Part shown: piece after piece, positions 1-8,759 of the stretch | Numbering within the stretch: the stretch's first letter is position 1 | Layout of the letters: each line of letters begins with the position of its first letter | DNA from: Paracoccus amoyensis | GTDB taxonomy: Bacteria > Pseudomonadota > Alphaproteobacteria > Rhodobacterales > Rhodobacteraceae | Reading direction: 5' to 3' | Length of the DNA: 64,000 nt | NCBI RefSeq assembly: GCF_014490725.1 | Contig: NZ_JACOQL010000002.1 | Span: 124,001-188,000 of the forward strand | Made by a program: the position numbers and the translations under genes | The notes under the pieces: generated by a model | What the model was told of the DNA's origin: nothing | Seen by the model: only the letters and a program-made list of their open reading frames with translations | The model's database searches: none

Positions 1-532
1 TGCCGCAAATCTGACACCGATTCTGGACGACGAAACCGGCGAAGAGCGGCCGCGCCTGCCGACCGATCACTTCCCGACGGTGCTGGGCGATGGCATGGGT
101 CCGGACCTGTCGCTGATGGCCAAGGCCCGCGCGGGTTTCCACGGTCCTTATGGCACCGGCATCAGCCAGTTGATCAACGGGATCGGCGGCCCGGAATATA
201 TCCACGCGATCCTGTCCAGCTATACCGGCGAGGAAGTCGAACAGGCGGGCACTGTCTTCTATGTCAACGACGCCTTCTCGACCGGTCAGATCTCGATGCC
301 GCCGCCGCTGTCGGACGGTCTGATCACCTATGAGGATGGCACCGAAGCGACCGTCGATCAGATGGCGACTGACGTATCCGCCTTCCTGATGTGGACCGCC
401 GAACCAAAGATGATGGCACGCAAGCAGGTCGGCTTTTCGGCGGTGCTGCTGCTGTTGGTGATAAGCGGCTTGCTTTACTACACCAACAAACGCTTGTGGG
501 CGCCCTATAAGGGCAAGAACCTGCACAAGTAA
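1..532 (+). CDS. petC: Cytochrome c1 of the bc1 complex, C-terminal part
   Basis: This is the 3' part of the haem-containing cytochrome c1 subunit of ubiquinol-cytochrome c reductase; the reading frame is open from base 2, so the 5' end lies outside the window. The protein passes electrons from the Rieske protein to a soluble or membrane cytochrome c in the periplasm. Visible signs are the GDGMGPDLS segment that should hold the axial haem methionine, the MPPPLSDG segment, and a single C-terminal membrane anchor ([18 protein letters not shown]) followed by a positively charged tail ending NLHK. The CxxCH haem site is upstream of the window. petA and petB would be expected just before it. A terminator follows the stop codon. 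Confidence 0.93.
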   Translation, partial: AANLTPILDDETGEERPRLPTDHFPTVLGDGMGPDLSLMAKARAGFHGPYGTGISQLINGIGGPEYIHAILSSYTGEEVEQAGTVFYVNDAFSTGQISMPPPLSDGLITYEDGTEATVDQMATDVSAFLMWTAEPKMMARKQVGFSAVLLLLVISGLLYYTNKRLWAPYKGKNLHK

Positions 533-556
533 TCTGCGCAGACATCAAATCATCAG

Positions 557-581
557 AACGCGTCCTTCGGGGCGCGTTTTG
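557..581 (+). terminator. Intrinsic terminator after petC
   Basis: A GC-rich stem of about nine pairs (AACGCGTCC against GGGCGCGTT, one G-T pair) with a TTCG tetraloop is followed directly by a T tract. It sits 25 bases after the petC stop and before the kinase gene. Confidence 0.8.
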
Positions 582-650
582 CATTTCAAAGACAGGGCCG
601 TGCTGGACAATCGCGCCGACCCCTGCAAAATCCGGTCCAAAGAGGGGGAA

Positions 651-1532
651 ATGACATTGGCGATCTGGAATCTGGGCTCGATCAACATTGATCACATCTA
701 TCGTCTGGATCATCTGCCCAAAGCGGGTGAAACAATCTCGGCTTTGGATTTCACGCATGGTCTTGGGGGCAAAGGCGCCAACCAATCGGTTGCGGCAGCC
801 CGTGCCGGTGCGGAAACCTATCATCTGGGCGCAATGGGCAGCAACGATCAGTGGGTGATCGAGCGGTTGGCGGATGCAGGCATCTTCACCGGGAATATCC
901 TGCGGATGGACGATGTCGTCACCGGGCATGCCATCATTTTGCTGGATGAAAACGGGGAAAACTCCATCATCGTGCATCCGGGGGCCAATCGAAAACTGTC
1001 CATAAAAATGCTGCAAAGCCGTTTTGACAATATCACGGCTCGGGACACGTTACTGATCCAAAACGAAACCAACTGTCAGGTCGAAGGGGCCAAATCCGCC
1101 AGAAAGGTTGGGGCGCGGGTGGTCTATTCGGCTGCGCCCTTCGAGATCGAAGCCGTTCGCGCCATCCTGCCCTATACTGACATTCTGGCAATGAACGCGG
1201 GCGAGGCAGATCAGTTGTTTACAGCGATCCCCGGCGATTTGCCGGTCAGTGGGCTGCTGATCACGCGCGGGGCCGACGGGGCCGAATATCGCGACCTGAC
1301 GACCGGGCAGACCTACCAGCAAGCCGCGTTTCGGGTGAAAGCCGTCGATACCACGGGGGCCGGCGATACGTTTGCGGGCTATTTTGCCGCCGCGCTGGAC
1401 CGGGGGGACACCATCCCCGAAGCCCTGCGGCTGGCGTCGGCAGCATCCGCATTGCAAGTCACCCGATATGGTGCCGGAGACGCGATTCCCATGCTGGAAG
1501 AAGTTGTCGCGTTTCTTGCCAAGCAAAGCTGA
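651..1532 (+). CDS. PfkB-family carbohydrate kinase, ribokinase-like
   Basis: A 293-residue sugar kinase that should phosphorylate ribose or a related sugar or nucleoside with ATP in the cytoplasm. The N-terminal GSINIDHIYRLDHLP and the GLGGKGANQSVAAA stretch match PfkB signature 1, and DTTGAGDTFAGYFAAAL near residue 240 matches signature 2, with the catalytic Asp in GAGD. I place the start at the ATG at 651 because a purine-rich ribosome site (AGAGGGGG) ends two bases upstream; a frame extension to 579 is open but would begin inside the petC terminator. It stands alone, with no sugar transporter next to it, so the substrate cannot be named. Confidence 0.88.
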   Translation: MTLAIWNLGSINIDHIYRLDHLPKAGETISALDFTHGLGGKGANQSVAAARAGAETYHLGAMGSNDQWVIERLADAGIFTGNILRMDDVVTGHAIILLDENGENSIIVHPGANRKLSIKMLQSRFDNITARDTLLIQNETNCQVEGAKSARKVGARVVYSAAPFEIEAVRAILPYTDILAMNAGEADQLFTAIPGDLPVSGLLITRGADGAEYRDLTTGQTYQQAAFRVKAVDTTGAGDTFAGYFAAALDRGDTIPEALRLASAASALQVTRYGAGDAIPMLEEVVAFLAKQS

Positions 1533-1538
1533 GTGCGA

Positions 1539-2228
1539 TCAACCAAGAGCGTATCCGGTTCCCCGCACTGTGCGGACCGGATTATCGCCGCCATTCTGCA
1601 TCAGCGCCTTGCGGAGGCGACCGACATGCACATCAATCGTGCGCGTATCGACATAGATATCGCGCCCCCAGACTCGATCCAGAAGCTGTTCACGCGTCCA
1701 GACCCGGCCGGGCTTTTCCATCAGCGTTGACAGCAAACGAAACTCGGTCGGACCCAGATGCAGCGCGTGGCCGCCGCGAAACACGCGATGTTCCGCTGCA
1801 TCCAGAATAATGTCTTCATAGCTCAGTCGTTCGCCCATGCTGGCGGGCCGCGTGCGGCGCAACTGGGTGCGCAGTCGGGCCATCAGTTCGACCACGGAAT
1901 AGGGCTTTACGACGTAATCATCGGCACCGGTTTCCAGTCCACGGACTCGGTCTCCTTCTTCGCCGCGCGCCGACAGCATGATGATCGGGATCGAACGGGT
2001 GCCGGGATCAGCCTTGACCTGACGGCAAACCTCGATCCCCGAGACCTTGGGCAGCATCCAGTCCAACACTAGCAGATCGGGCTGCTCTTCCTGCACCAGA
2101 AGCAGGGCGTCTTCGCCGTTATCGGCAACCACAACGTCGAAACCTTCGGCTTCAAGATTGTATTGCAGCACTTCGCGCTGCGCGCCCTCATCCTCGACGA
2201 CAAGAACGCAAGGGGCCTGACGGACCAT
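1539..2228 (-). CDS. phoB: Phosphate regulon response regulator PhoB
   Basis: A 229-residue OmpR-class response regulator. The receiver domain (about 1-120) has the acidic VVEDE cluster, the phospho-acceptor Asp in LVLDWMLP near residue 56, and the conserved Lys in VVKPYSV. The C-terminal winged helix covers about 135-229 and ends in VRTVRGTGYALG. When phosphorylated it should bind Pho boxes such as the one ahead of pstS in this window. It is the last gene of pstSCAB-phoU-phoB and follows phoU by only a few bases. No phoR sensor kinase gene is present next to it, so the kinase must be encoded elsewhere. Confidence 0.96.
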   Translation of the reverse strand: MVRQAPCVLVVEDEGAQREVLQYNLEAEGFDVVVADNGEDALLLVQEEQPDLLVLDWMLPKVSGIEVCRQVKADPGTRSIPIIMLSARGEEGDRVRGLETGADDYVVKPYSVVELMARLRTQLRRTRPASMGERLSYEDIILDAAEHRVFRGGHALHLGPTEFRLLSTLMEKPGRVWTREQLLDRVWGRDIYVDTRTIDVHVGRLRKALMQNGGDNPVRTVRGTGYALG

Positions 2229-2231
2229 GAT

Positions 2232-2954
2232 TTATCCTCCGGTCGCTAGATCTGCTTCGGCCTGAACACTGCTGGATTTGGGCCGCGTGTCGTCCGGAAT
2301 GTCCCCGGTCACCAGATAGATGACCTGTTCGGCAATGGTCGTAGCATGATCGCCCATCCGCTCGATATTCTTGGCAATGAAATGCAAGTGCATGCAGGAG
2401 GTGATGTTGCGCGGATCTTCCATCATGAAAGTCAGGAATTCACGGAACAGCGCGTTATACATCTGATCCACCTCCAGGTCGCGCTGACGCACATCTTCGG
2501 CCAGTTCGGAATCGCGGCGGATATAGCTGTCCAACGCATCCTGCAACATCTTGCTGACCGCCTGCGCCATCCGGCGCAGCGCCATGCCAGAGCCGTAGAT
2601 CTGTGGCAACTGCGACAGAACCGACGTGCGCTTGGCCATGTTCTTGGCGTAATCGCCCACGCGCTCCAGCGAGGCCGCGATCTTCATCACCGCCAAAACC
2701 ATCCGCAGATCCGTCGCAGTCGGTGCCCGCAGCGCAATCAGACGCGCGGCATCTTCGTTGATTTGCGCTTCCAGCGCATCGATGGCCTTGTCCCGGCGGC
2801 GAACTTGCTCGGCAAGCTCTTCATCGCGGGCTTCCAGTGCGGCGGCTGCATCGGTGATGGCCGTTTCGACCATGCCGCCCATCTTGACCACCATCGCCTG
2901 AATCGTCTCAAGATCACGGTCAAAGGCCGATGAGATATGTTTGTCGCGGTTCAC
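2232..2954 (-). CDS. phoU: Phosphate transport system regulator PhoU
   Basis: A 240-residue all-helical protein made of two PhoU repeats that couples the Pst transporter to the PhoR/PhoB signalling pair and keeps the regulon off when phosphate is plentiful. Recognisable parts are HISSAFDRDLETIQAMV at the N-terminus, LRMVLAVMKIAASLERVGDYAKN in repeat 1 and LHFIAKNIERMGDHATTIAE in repeat 2; the conserved Glu-Arg-x-Gly-Asp motifs are metal-binding. I choose a GTG start at 2954 because AGGAGG lies seven bases before it; an ATG at 2978 would overlap the end of pstB and lacks this site. It is in line with pstB and phoB. Confidence 0.94.
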   Translation of the reverse strand: MNRDKHISSAFDRDLETIQAMVVKMGGMVETAITDAAAALEARDEELAEQVRRRDKAIDALEAQINEDAARLIALRAPTATDLRMVLAVMKIAASLERVGDYAKNMAKRTSVLSQLPQIYGSGMALRRMAQAVSKMLQDALDSYIRRDSELAEDVRQRDLEVDQMYNALFREFLTFMMEDPRNITSCMHLHFIAKNIERMGDHATTIAEQVIYLVTGDIPDDTRPKSSSVQAEADLATGG

Positions 2955-2974
2955 TGAGTGTCCTCCTGCAATCA

Positions 2975-3772
2975 TCAACCGATACGGCCTGAAATATAGG
3001 CCTCAGTTCTGCTGTCCTGCGGTTTCGTGAAAATGTCGTCAGTGTCACCATATTCAACCAGATGACCCAGATGGAAGAACGCGGTCTTCTGGCTGACGCG
3101 TGCGGCTTGTTGCATCGAGTGGGTCACGATCACGACTGAATATTTTTCACGCAGCTGATCGATCAACTCCTCGACCTGACTGGTGGCAATGGGATCAAGG
3201 GCGGAACAGGGTTCGTCCATCAACAGAACCTCTGGCTCGGTCGCAACGGCACGTGCGATGCACAACCGCTGTTGCTGACCACCCGACAGGCCGGTTCCGG
3301 GTTCATGCAGCCGGTCCTTGACCTCATTCCACAGGGCGGCACCCCGCAATGCCTTTTCGACGATCTGATCCAGATCGGCCCGGTTGCGGGTCATGCCATG
3401 GATGCGGGGGCCGTAGGCCACATTGTCATAGATCGACTTTGGAAACGGGTTCGGCTTCTGAAACACCATGCCAACCTTGGCCCGCAACTGCACCGGATCG
3501 ACGCGGCGGTCATAGATATCTTCGCCGTCCAACGCGATCCGGCCTTCGATGCGGGCGATCGGAATGGTGTCGTTCATGCGGTTGATGCAGCGCAGGAAGG
3601 TTGATTTCCCGCAGCCGGACGGGCCAATAAAGGCCGTCACGGTCTTGTCCAGAATATCGACGCTGACATCCTTGATGGCGTGCTTGTCGCCGTAATAGAC
3701 CTGCACATCATTTGCCGAGATCTTGATGTCACCCTGGCTCACGGCATTCTCCACTCGATTCATATCGTACAT
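2975..3772 (-). CDS. pstB: Phosphate ABC transporter ATP-binding protein PstB
   Basis: The 265-residue ATPase of the high-affinity phosphate importer. It has the Walker A loop GPSGCGKST, the Q-loop region [16 protein letters not shown] typical of PstB, the ABC signature [14 protein letters not shown], Walker [14 protein letters not shown] and the switch His in [10 protein letters not shown]. The [12 protein letters not shown] and FPKSI stretches separate it from other ABC ATPases. It lies 21 bases after pstA and directly before phoU, in the usual pst operon order, and should work on the cytoplasmic face of the PstA/PstC channel. Confidence 0.97.
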   Translation of the reverse strand: MYDMNRVENAVSQGDIKISANDVQVYYGDKHAIKDVSVDILDKTVTAFIGPSGCGKSTFLRCINRMNDTIPIARIEGRIALDGEDIYDRRVDPVQLRAKVGMVFQKPNPFPKSIYDNVAYGPRIHGMTRNRADLDQIVEKALRGAALWNEVKDRLHEPGTGLSGGQQQRLCIARAVATEPEVLLMDEPCSALDPIATSQVEELIDQLREKYSVVIVTHSMQQAARVSQKTAFFHLGHLVEYGDTDDIFTKPQDSRTEAYISGRIG

Positions 3773-3793
3773 CTTGGCCTCCTTCGGGCCGGA

Positions 3794-5149
3794 TTACCAA
3801 CGGCGCTCGAACTTGCGGCGCAGGTAGATCGCCAGCAGGTTCATGCAGAACAGGAAGATCAGCAGCACGATGATCGCGCCCGAAGCCCGCTCGATAAAGG
3901 CCGGGTCGGACCGCTGCGTCCAGTTATAGACCTGCACAGGCAGGGCCGAAGCGGGATCGAACAGCCCTTCGGGAGGGGCCGCCGGGTAGTTTTTGACAAA
4001 GGCCACCATGCCGATCAACAGCAGCGGCGCAGTTTCGCCCAATGCCTGTGCCAGTCCAATGATCGTGCCGGTCAAAATGCCCGGCATGGCCAGTGGCAGG
4101 ACGTGATGGAACACTGACTGCATCTTCGAGGCGCCCACGCCAAGCGCCGCATCGCGGATTGACGGCGGCACCGCCTTCAGCGCCGCGCGGGTCGAGATGA
4201 TGATGGTCGGCAGCGTCATCAGGGTCAGCACCAGCCCCCCCACAATCGGCGCGGATTGCGGCAGGCCGGCAAAATTGATGAAGGCCGCCAGACCAAGAAT
4301 GCCGAACACGATCGACGGCACAGCCGCAAGGTTCGAGATATTCACCTCGATAATATCCGTCCATTTGTTCTTGGGGGCAAATTCCTCAAGATAGATCGAG
4401 GCGCCCACGCCAATCGGCACGGCCAGCAGCAGAACCACCAGCATCATATACAGCGACCCAAGGATCGCGATGCCGACGCCCGCCGCTTCGGGGCGTTGGT
4501 CGGACGCGTCAGGGTTGGTCAGAAAGTTCCAGTTGAAGCGCGTCACCATCAGACCTCGGTCACGCAGCTCTTGCGCCAGCATCAGTTGTTCGGGCGAAGT
4601 ATTCTTGTCGTTGGCCGCGCTTTCCATGCTGACGCGCCCTTTGAAGAAGCCATCGACGCGACCATTTGCCAGCACATCCACATCAATCATCTGGCCGATC
4701 AGGTCGGGATTGGCCAGAACGCGGTGGCGAACCTGGGCCGACGCCTCTTTCGAGATCAGACCGCTGATCTGCTTTTCCGTCAGGCCCTGGATCTGGATAT
4801 TTTCGCGGACAACCGCGGCCTCGACGGCAGCATCCAGAACCTTGCCGTAGGACAGGGTCAGAACCTTGGCCATTTCCTCGGGGTTGCGGTTGCCCTTGGG
4901 ATCCAGAACTTCAGCGTTCAACTGGACGGGAATTGCCAGATAGGTCTGCCGGAACGCACCCGAACCATCACGGACAATGGTGAACAACAGCACCACCAGC
5001 GCCAGCAGCGCGACCCCGATGGCGGTTGCACCATAAAGGCGAAAGCGTTTTTCGGCGGCATTCCGGCGTCGCGTGTTGGCGTCAGCGACCATCAATGAGG
5101 ATTTTGCGGCAGAGGCAGTGCCCGACCGGGGCATGGGCATATCGGTCAT
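3794..5149 (-). CDS. pstA: Phosphate ABC transporter permease PstA
   Basis: A 451-residue permease subunit. It is longer than the enterobacterial PstA of about 300 residues because it carries an N-terminal extension: one membrane segment near residues 40-60 followed by a region of roughly 170 residues that should face the periplasm (DUF3333 type, known in alphaproteobacteria). The permease core begins near residue 230 with several hydrophobic helices and has the EAA-like loop ALGVGASKMQSVFHHVLPLAMPG. The start overlaps the pstC stop by four bases (ATGA), so the two are probably translationally coupled. Confidence 0.95.
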   Translation of the reverse strand: MTDMPMPRSGTASAAKSSLMVADANTRRRNAAEKRFRLYGATAIGVALLALVVLLFTIVRDGSGAFRQTYLAIPVQLNAEVLDPKGNRNPEEMAKVLTLSYGKVLDAAVEAAVVRENIQIQGLTEKQISGLISKEASAQVRHRVLANPDLIGQMIDVDVLANGRVDGFFKGRVSMESAANDKNTSPEQLMLAQELRDRGLMVTRFNWNFLTNPDASDQRPEAAGVGIAILGSLYMMLVVLLLAVPIGVGASIYLEEFAPKNKWTDIIEVNISNLAAVPSIVFGILGLAAFINFAGLPQSAPIVGGLVLTLMTLPTIIISTRAALKAVPPSIRDAALGVGASKMQSVFHHVLPLAMPGILTGTIIGLAQALGETAPLLLIGMVAFVKNYPAAPPEGLFDPASALPVQVYNWTQRSDPAFIERASGAIIVLLIFLFCMNLLAIYLRRKFERRW

Positions 5150-6351
5150 TCGTATTGCTCGCGATATTTGCGCACGATGTAAAGCGCGACCACATTCAGG
5201 ACCAGGGTGATGACGAACAGCGTCAGGCCAAGGGCAAAGGCGACCAGCGTTTCGGGTGAATTGAAATCGCTGTCACCGGTCAGCTGGCTGACGATCTTGA
5301 CGGTAATCGTCGTCATCGCCTCGAACGGATTCAGGTCCATGCGGGCGGAGGCACCGGCCCCTAGGACCACGATCATCGTTTCGCCAATCGCGCGGCTGGC
5401 GGCCAGCAAGACCGCCCCGACCACACCCGGCAGCGCGGCAGGTAGCACAACCTTACGGATCGTTTCCGACGGGGTCGACCCAAGCCCAAGCGCGCCATCG
5501 CGCAGGCTTTGTGGAACGGCGTTGATGATATCGTCGGACAGTGAACTGACGAACGGGATCAGCATGATCCCCATGACCAGCCCCGCTGTCAGCACCGATG
5601 ACCCCGAATTGCCCCAACCCATCGGTTGCGCGAAATAATCTCGCAGCATCGGGCCGACCGTGACCAGCGCGAAAAGCCCATAAACGATGGTGGGAATACC
5701 GGCCAGAATTTCGATGGCGGGTTTTGCGATGCCGCGAACCCGCTTGCTTGCATATTCCGACATATAGATCGCCGCGAACAACCCGATCGGAACCGAGACG
5801 ATCAGCGCGATCAGAGAGATATACAGCGTTCCCCACAGCAGTGGCAGGATGCCCAGCTGTGAATTTCCCTGAAAGCGCGGTGTCCATTCGGTGCCGAAGA
5901 AGAAGGTTTTCCAGTCATAGATCTGGAAGAATTTTCCCGTCTCGAACAGCAACGACAACACGATGCCGGCAGTGGTCGCAATCGCGATCAGGGAACAGAA
6001 GATCAGAATGCCCAGCACGATCCGCTCGACCGTGTTTCGTGCGTGAAAATCCACGCCGATCCGGGTGATGCCCCAGCCAAGCCCGACGACCGCAGCGGCA
6101 AGCGCCACAAGGCCGACGACCGGCCCGGCCTCGGCCATGATTACACCGGACATGCGCAGCAGCGATGCAATTGCGATCACAACGACCGCTGGCAGAAACG
6201 CCGCCAAGCCCACCAAAAACCCATGATAGGTCGGGCGGCTGTGCAGTTTTCGGATATCAGGACCAGCGGCGCTGAACGCGCGGCTGCGGCCGACCAGATA
6301 ACCTGCGATGGCAAGCAGAAAGCTGGCAAAAAGTGCCCAGGACAGCGGCAT
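5146..6351 (-). CDS. pstC: Phosphate ABC transporter permease PstC
   Basis: A 401-residue permease partner of PstA. After an N-terminal hydrophobic region and an amphipathic stretch, the permease core contains the helix IPIGLFAAIYMSEY and the cytoplasmic EAA-type loop GALGLGSTPSETIRKVVLPAALPG, which contacts PstB. Its length exceeds the E. coli protein (about 320 residues) through extra N-terminal helices, as is usual in alphaproteobacteria. It follows pstS and overlaps pstA by four bases. Confidence 0.95.
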   Translation of the reverse strand: MPLSWALFASFLLAIAGYLVGRSRAFSAAGPDIRKLHSRPTYHGFLVGLAAFLPAVVVIAIASLLRMSGVIMAEAGPVVGLVALAAAVVGLGWGITRIGVDFHARNTVERIVLGILIFCSLIAIATTAGIVLSLLFETGKFFQIYDWKTFFFGTEWTPRFQGNSQLGILPLLWGTLYISLIALIVSVPIGLFAAIYMSEYASKRVRGIAKPAIEILAGIPTIVYGLFALVTVGPMLRDYFAQPMGWGNSGSSVLTAGLVMGIMLIPFVSSLSDDIINAVPQSLRDGALGLGSTPSETIRKVVLPAALPGVVGAVLLAASRAIGETMIVVLGAGASARMDLNPFEAMTTITVKIVSQLTGDSDFNSPETLVAFALGLTLFVITLVLNVVALYIVRKYREQYE

Positions 6352-6425
6352 ACGGGCTTCCTTCCATCATGAAGGGGCGAACAGATGTGACGGGCGGCGC
6401 GTTGGACGCGCCGCCCGTTCCGGGA

Positions 6426-7453
6426 TTACTGCAGAACGGTTTCGTTGGTGACGGCCTCTTGGGTCGCAGCCAGTTCCGGGTCGGAGACCAGCCCGTATTC
6501 GGCCAGCGGGCCTTCAGGGCCGGACAGTTCATCCGAGACGAAGAATTCAACGAATTCCTTCAGCCCGGCGATTTCGCCGATATGGGCTTTCTTCACATAG
6601 AAGAACAACGGACGCGACACCGGATATTCACCCGAGGCGATGGTCTCGGTCGAAGGGCTAACACCGCCCATGGTGCCGACCTTCAGCTTGTCGGTGTTGT
6701 TTTCGTAGAAGGACAGGCCAAAAACACCAATACCGTTCGGCGCGCTGTCGATACGGGCCAGCGTTTCGGTATAATCGCCGTCGATATCGACCGACTTGCC
6801 GTCGGTGCGCAGCGTCATGCAGGCCTCTTCTGCGGCATCTTCGTCGCCCAGTTCAGCCTTGAACACCTCCATCGCGCCCGATTCTTCGCAACCGGCCAAG
6901 ATCACTTTTTCTTCGAAAACTTCGCGGGTGCCGTGCTTGGTGCCCGGGATGAAGGCCAGAATTTCCTGCTCGGGCAGGTCCGGGTTTACCTCGTTCCAGC
7001 TTGCGGCGGTGTTGTCAGCCATCTTGCCGTCTTTGAGACCTTGGCAGACAGGGCGTTGAACCAGTCGGCGGGGGTAAAGACGAAATCCGGGCCGCTGGAT
7101 GCGTTGGCAAAGACGATCCCGTCATAGCCGATGCGGACTTCCATGACGTCGGTCACGCCGGCAGCCGCGCAGGCTTCGCGTTCGCTGTCCTTGATCGGAC
7201 GGCTGGCATTGGCGATATCGATGGTGTTTTCGCCGACACCTTCACAGAATTTCTGCAGGCCAGCCGAGGAGCCGCCCGATTCAACCACGGGGGTCGGGAA
7301 GTCGGTATTTTCGCCAAAAGCTTCGGCAACGATGGTGGCGTAAGGCAGCACTGTCGACGAACCCGACACTTGAATCTGATCGCGGGCGGCAGCGGCAGTG
7401 GCCGAGGCGGCGATCACGGCAAGGGCCGAGACGGTAAATTTCACGGTGTTCAT
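6426..7453 (-). pseudogene. pstS: Phosphate-binding protein PstS, interrupted by a one-base frameshift
   Basis: The periplasmic phosphate-binding subunit. The first part (7453 down to about 7034) starts with a signal peptide ending in an AAAA region and holds the phosphate-binding stretches QVSGSSTVLPY and ESGGSSAGLQKFCEG. The second part (about 7033 to 6426) continues in another frame with KMADNTAASWNEVNP and ends ATQEAVTNETVLQ. Together they make one normal PstS of about 342 residues, and the 1028-base span is exactly one base short of a multiple of three. On the coding strand a run of three As at 7032-7034 would need four to keep the frame. The loss could be genuine or a sequencing error; the rest of the pst operon is intact, which favours an error. 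Confidence 0.85.
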
Positions 7454-7512
7454 GGATCACTCCTGAGTCGGTCTATCCCCCTTTGGGGCTGCCGCACAGC
7501 TAGACGGCTCAG

Positions 7513-7552
7513 GTGACATCAATGCAAAACTTATGTGACGTTATTATGACAA
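7513..7552 (-). promoter_or_regulatory. Pho box upstream of pstS
   Basis: On the minus strand TTGTCAT (7546-7552), four bases, then ACGTCAC (7535-7541) make the 11-base direct repeat expected for PhoB, close to CTGTCAT-N4-CTGTCAC. A third half site, ATGTCAC (7513-7519), sits 22 bases further on, in the same 11-base phase. The box ends about 60 bases before the pstS start codon, so PhoB encoded in the same operon should activate it from here. Confidence 0.82.
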
Positions 7553-7658
7553 TTGCGATGGATTGATTTTGCTTCCCTTTTCATCCTGAAAGAGATCACA
7601 GGCAGCACCGCCCGCCCGGCACGGCGCCCATTGTAACAGAATCAACGGCGCAGAGGCG

Positions 7659-8759
7659 TCAGCCGATCTTTCCGCGAACACCGCCGGTCTGGGCGCGGTC
7701 CATCAGAAACTGGTCCAGAATCACGCAAGCCGCCATCGCTTCGGCCACCGGCACGGCGCGAATGCCCACGCAGGGATCATGGCGGCCCTTGGTGATCAGG
7801 TCGATGTCTTCGCCATGCTGATTGATCGTCTTGCGCGGCGTGGTGATGGAACTGGTCGGCTTGACCGAGAATCGCACCAGAATGGGCTGCCCGGTTGAAA
7901 TCCCCCCAAGAATCCCCCCCGCATGGTTGGAATTGAAGATCGGGCCGTCATTTCCCATGCGGATCTCATCGGCATTTTCGGTGCCGGTCAGGGCGGCAGC
8001 ACCCATGCCTTCGCCAATCTCGACACCTTTGACCGCGTTGATCGACATCATCGCAGCGGCAAGATCGGTGTCCAGCTTGGCATAAACCGGGGCGCCCAGA
8101 CCCGGTGGGCATCCTTCGATCAGAACCTCGACCGCCGCGCCGACGCTGTTCTGATCCTTGCGAATCCCGTCCAAATAGTCGGCCCATGCATCCACGGCAC
8201 CCGCATCGGGCAGGAAAAACGGGTTATCGGCAATGGCCGAGCTGTCAAAATTCGCACGGTCCAGATGCATCTGCCCCATCTGCACCATATAGCTGACGAT
8301 CCGCAGCTTTGGCACCAGATGGTTCAGAGCCGCCAAGGCAACCCCGCCCGCCGCGACCCGTGCAGCCGTTTCACGCGCACTGGACCGCCCGCCGCCACGA
8401 TAATCGCGGATGCCATATTTCAGGTGATAGGTGATATCGGCATGTCCGGGGCGGAAACTGCTGGCGATATCACCATAATCCTTGGATCGCTGATCGGTAT
8501 TCTCGATCATCAATTGAATGGGCGTGCCGGTGGTTTTCCCCTCAAACACACCGGACAGGATGCGAACCTGATCCGCTTCGCGGCGCTGCGTGGTGAACTT
8601 GCTGGTGCCGGGGCGGCGGCGGTCAAGGAATTGCTGGATGAACGCCTCATCCAGCGGAACACCGGGGGGCACGCCATCCACCGTTGCGCCCAAGGCAGGA
8701 CCGTGGCTTTCGCCCCATGTCGTAAACCGGAACTCGCGGCCAAAAGTGTTATAGCTCAT
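7659..8759 (-). CDS. aroC: Chorismate synthase
   Basis: A 366-residue enzyme that converts 5-enolpyruvylshikimate-3-phosphate to chorismate with reduced FMN, the last step of the common aromatic pathway. Diagnostic segments are the N-terminal [35 protein letters not shown] (signature region, with the catalytic His and Arg nearby), and the C-terminal [20 protein letters not shown]. The length is standard. The start codon overlaps the end of mutS by four bases, so the two genes form a short co-directional unit although their functions are unrelated. Confidence 0.97.
   Translation of the reverse strand: MSYNTFGREFRFTTWGESHGPALGATVDGVPPGVPLDEAFIQQFLDRRRPGTSKFTTQRREADQVRILSGVFEGKTTGTPIQLMIENTDQRSKDYGDIASSFRPGHADITYHLKYGIRDYRGGGRSSARETAARVAAGGVALAALNHLVPKLRIVSYMVQMGQMHLDRANFDSSAIADNPFFLPDAGAVDAWADYLDGIRKDQNSVGAAVEVLIEGCPPGLGAPVYAKLDTDLAAAMMSINAVKGVEIGEGMGAAALTGTENADEIRMGNDGPIFNSNHAGGILGGISTGQPILVRFSVKPTSSITTPRKTINQHGEDIDLITKGRHDPCVGIRAVPVAEAMAACVILDQFLMDRAQTGGVRGKIG

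Noticed and set aside
324..1016. Long minus-strand frame opposite petC and the kinase
   Set aside because: Antisense to two well-supported genes, typical of GC-rich DNA; the same holds for the many other long antisense frames, e.g. opposite gcvP, mutS, gyrB and the helicase.
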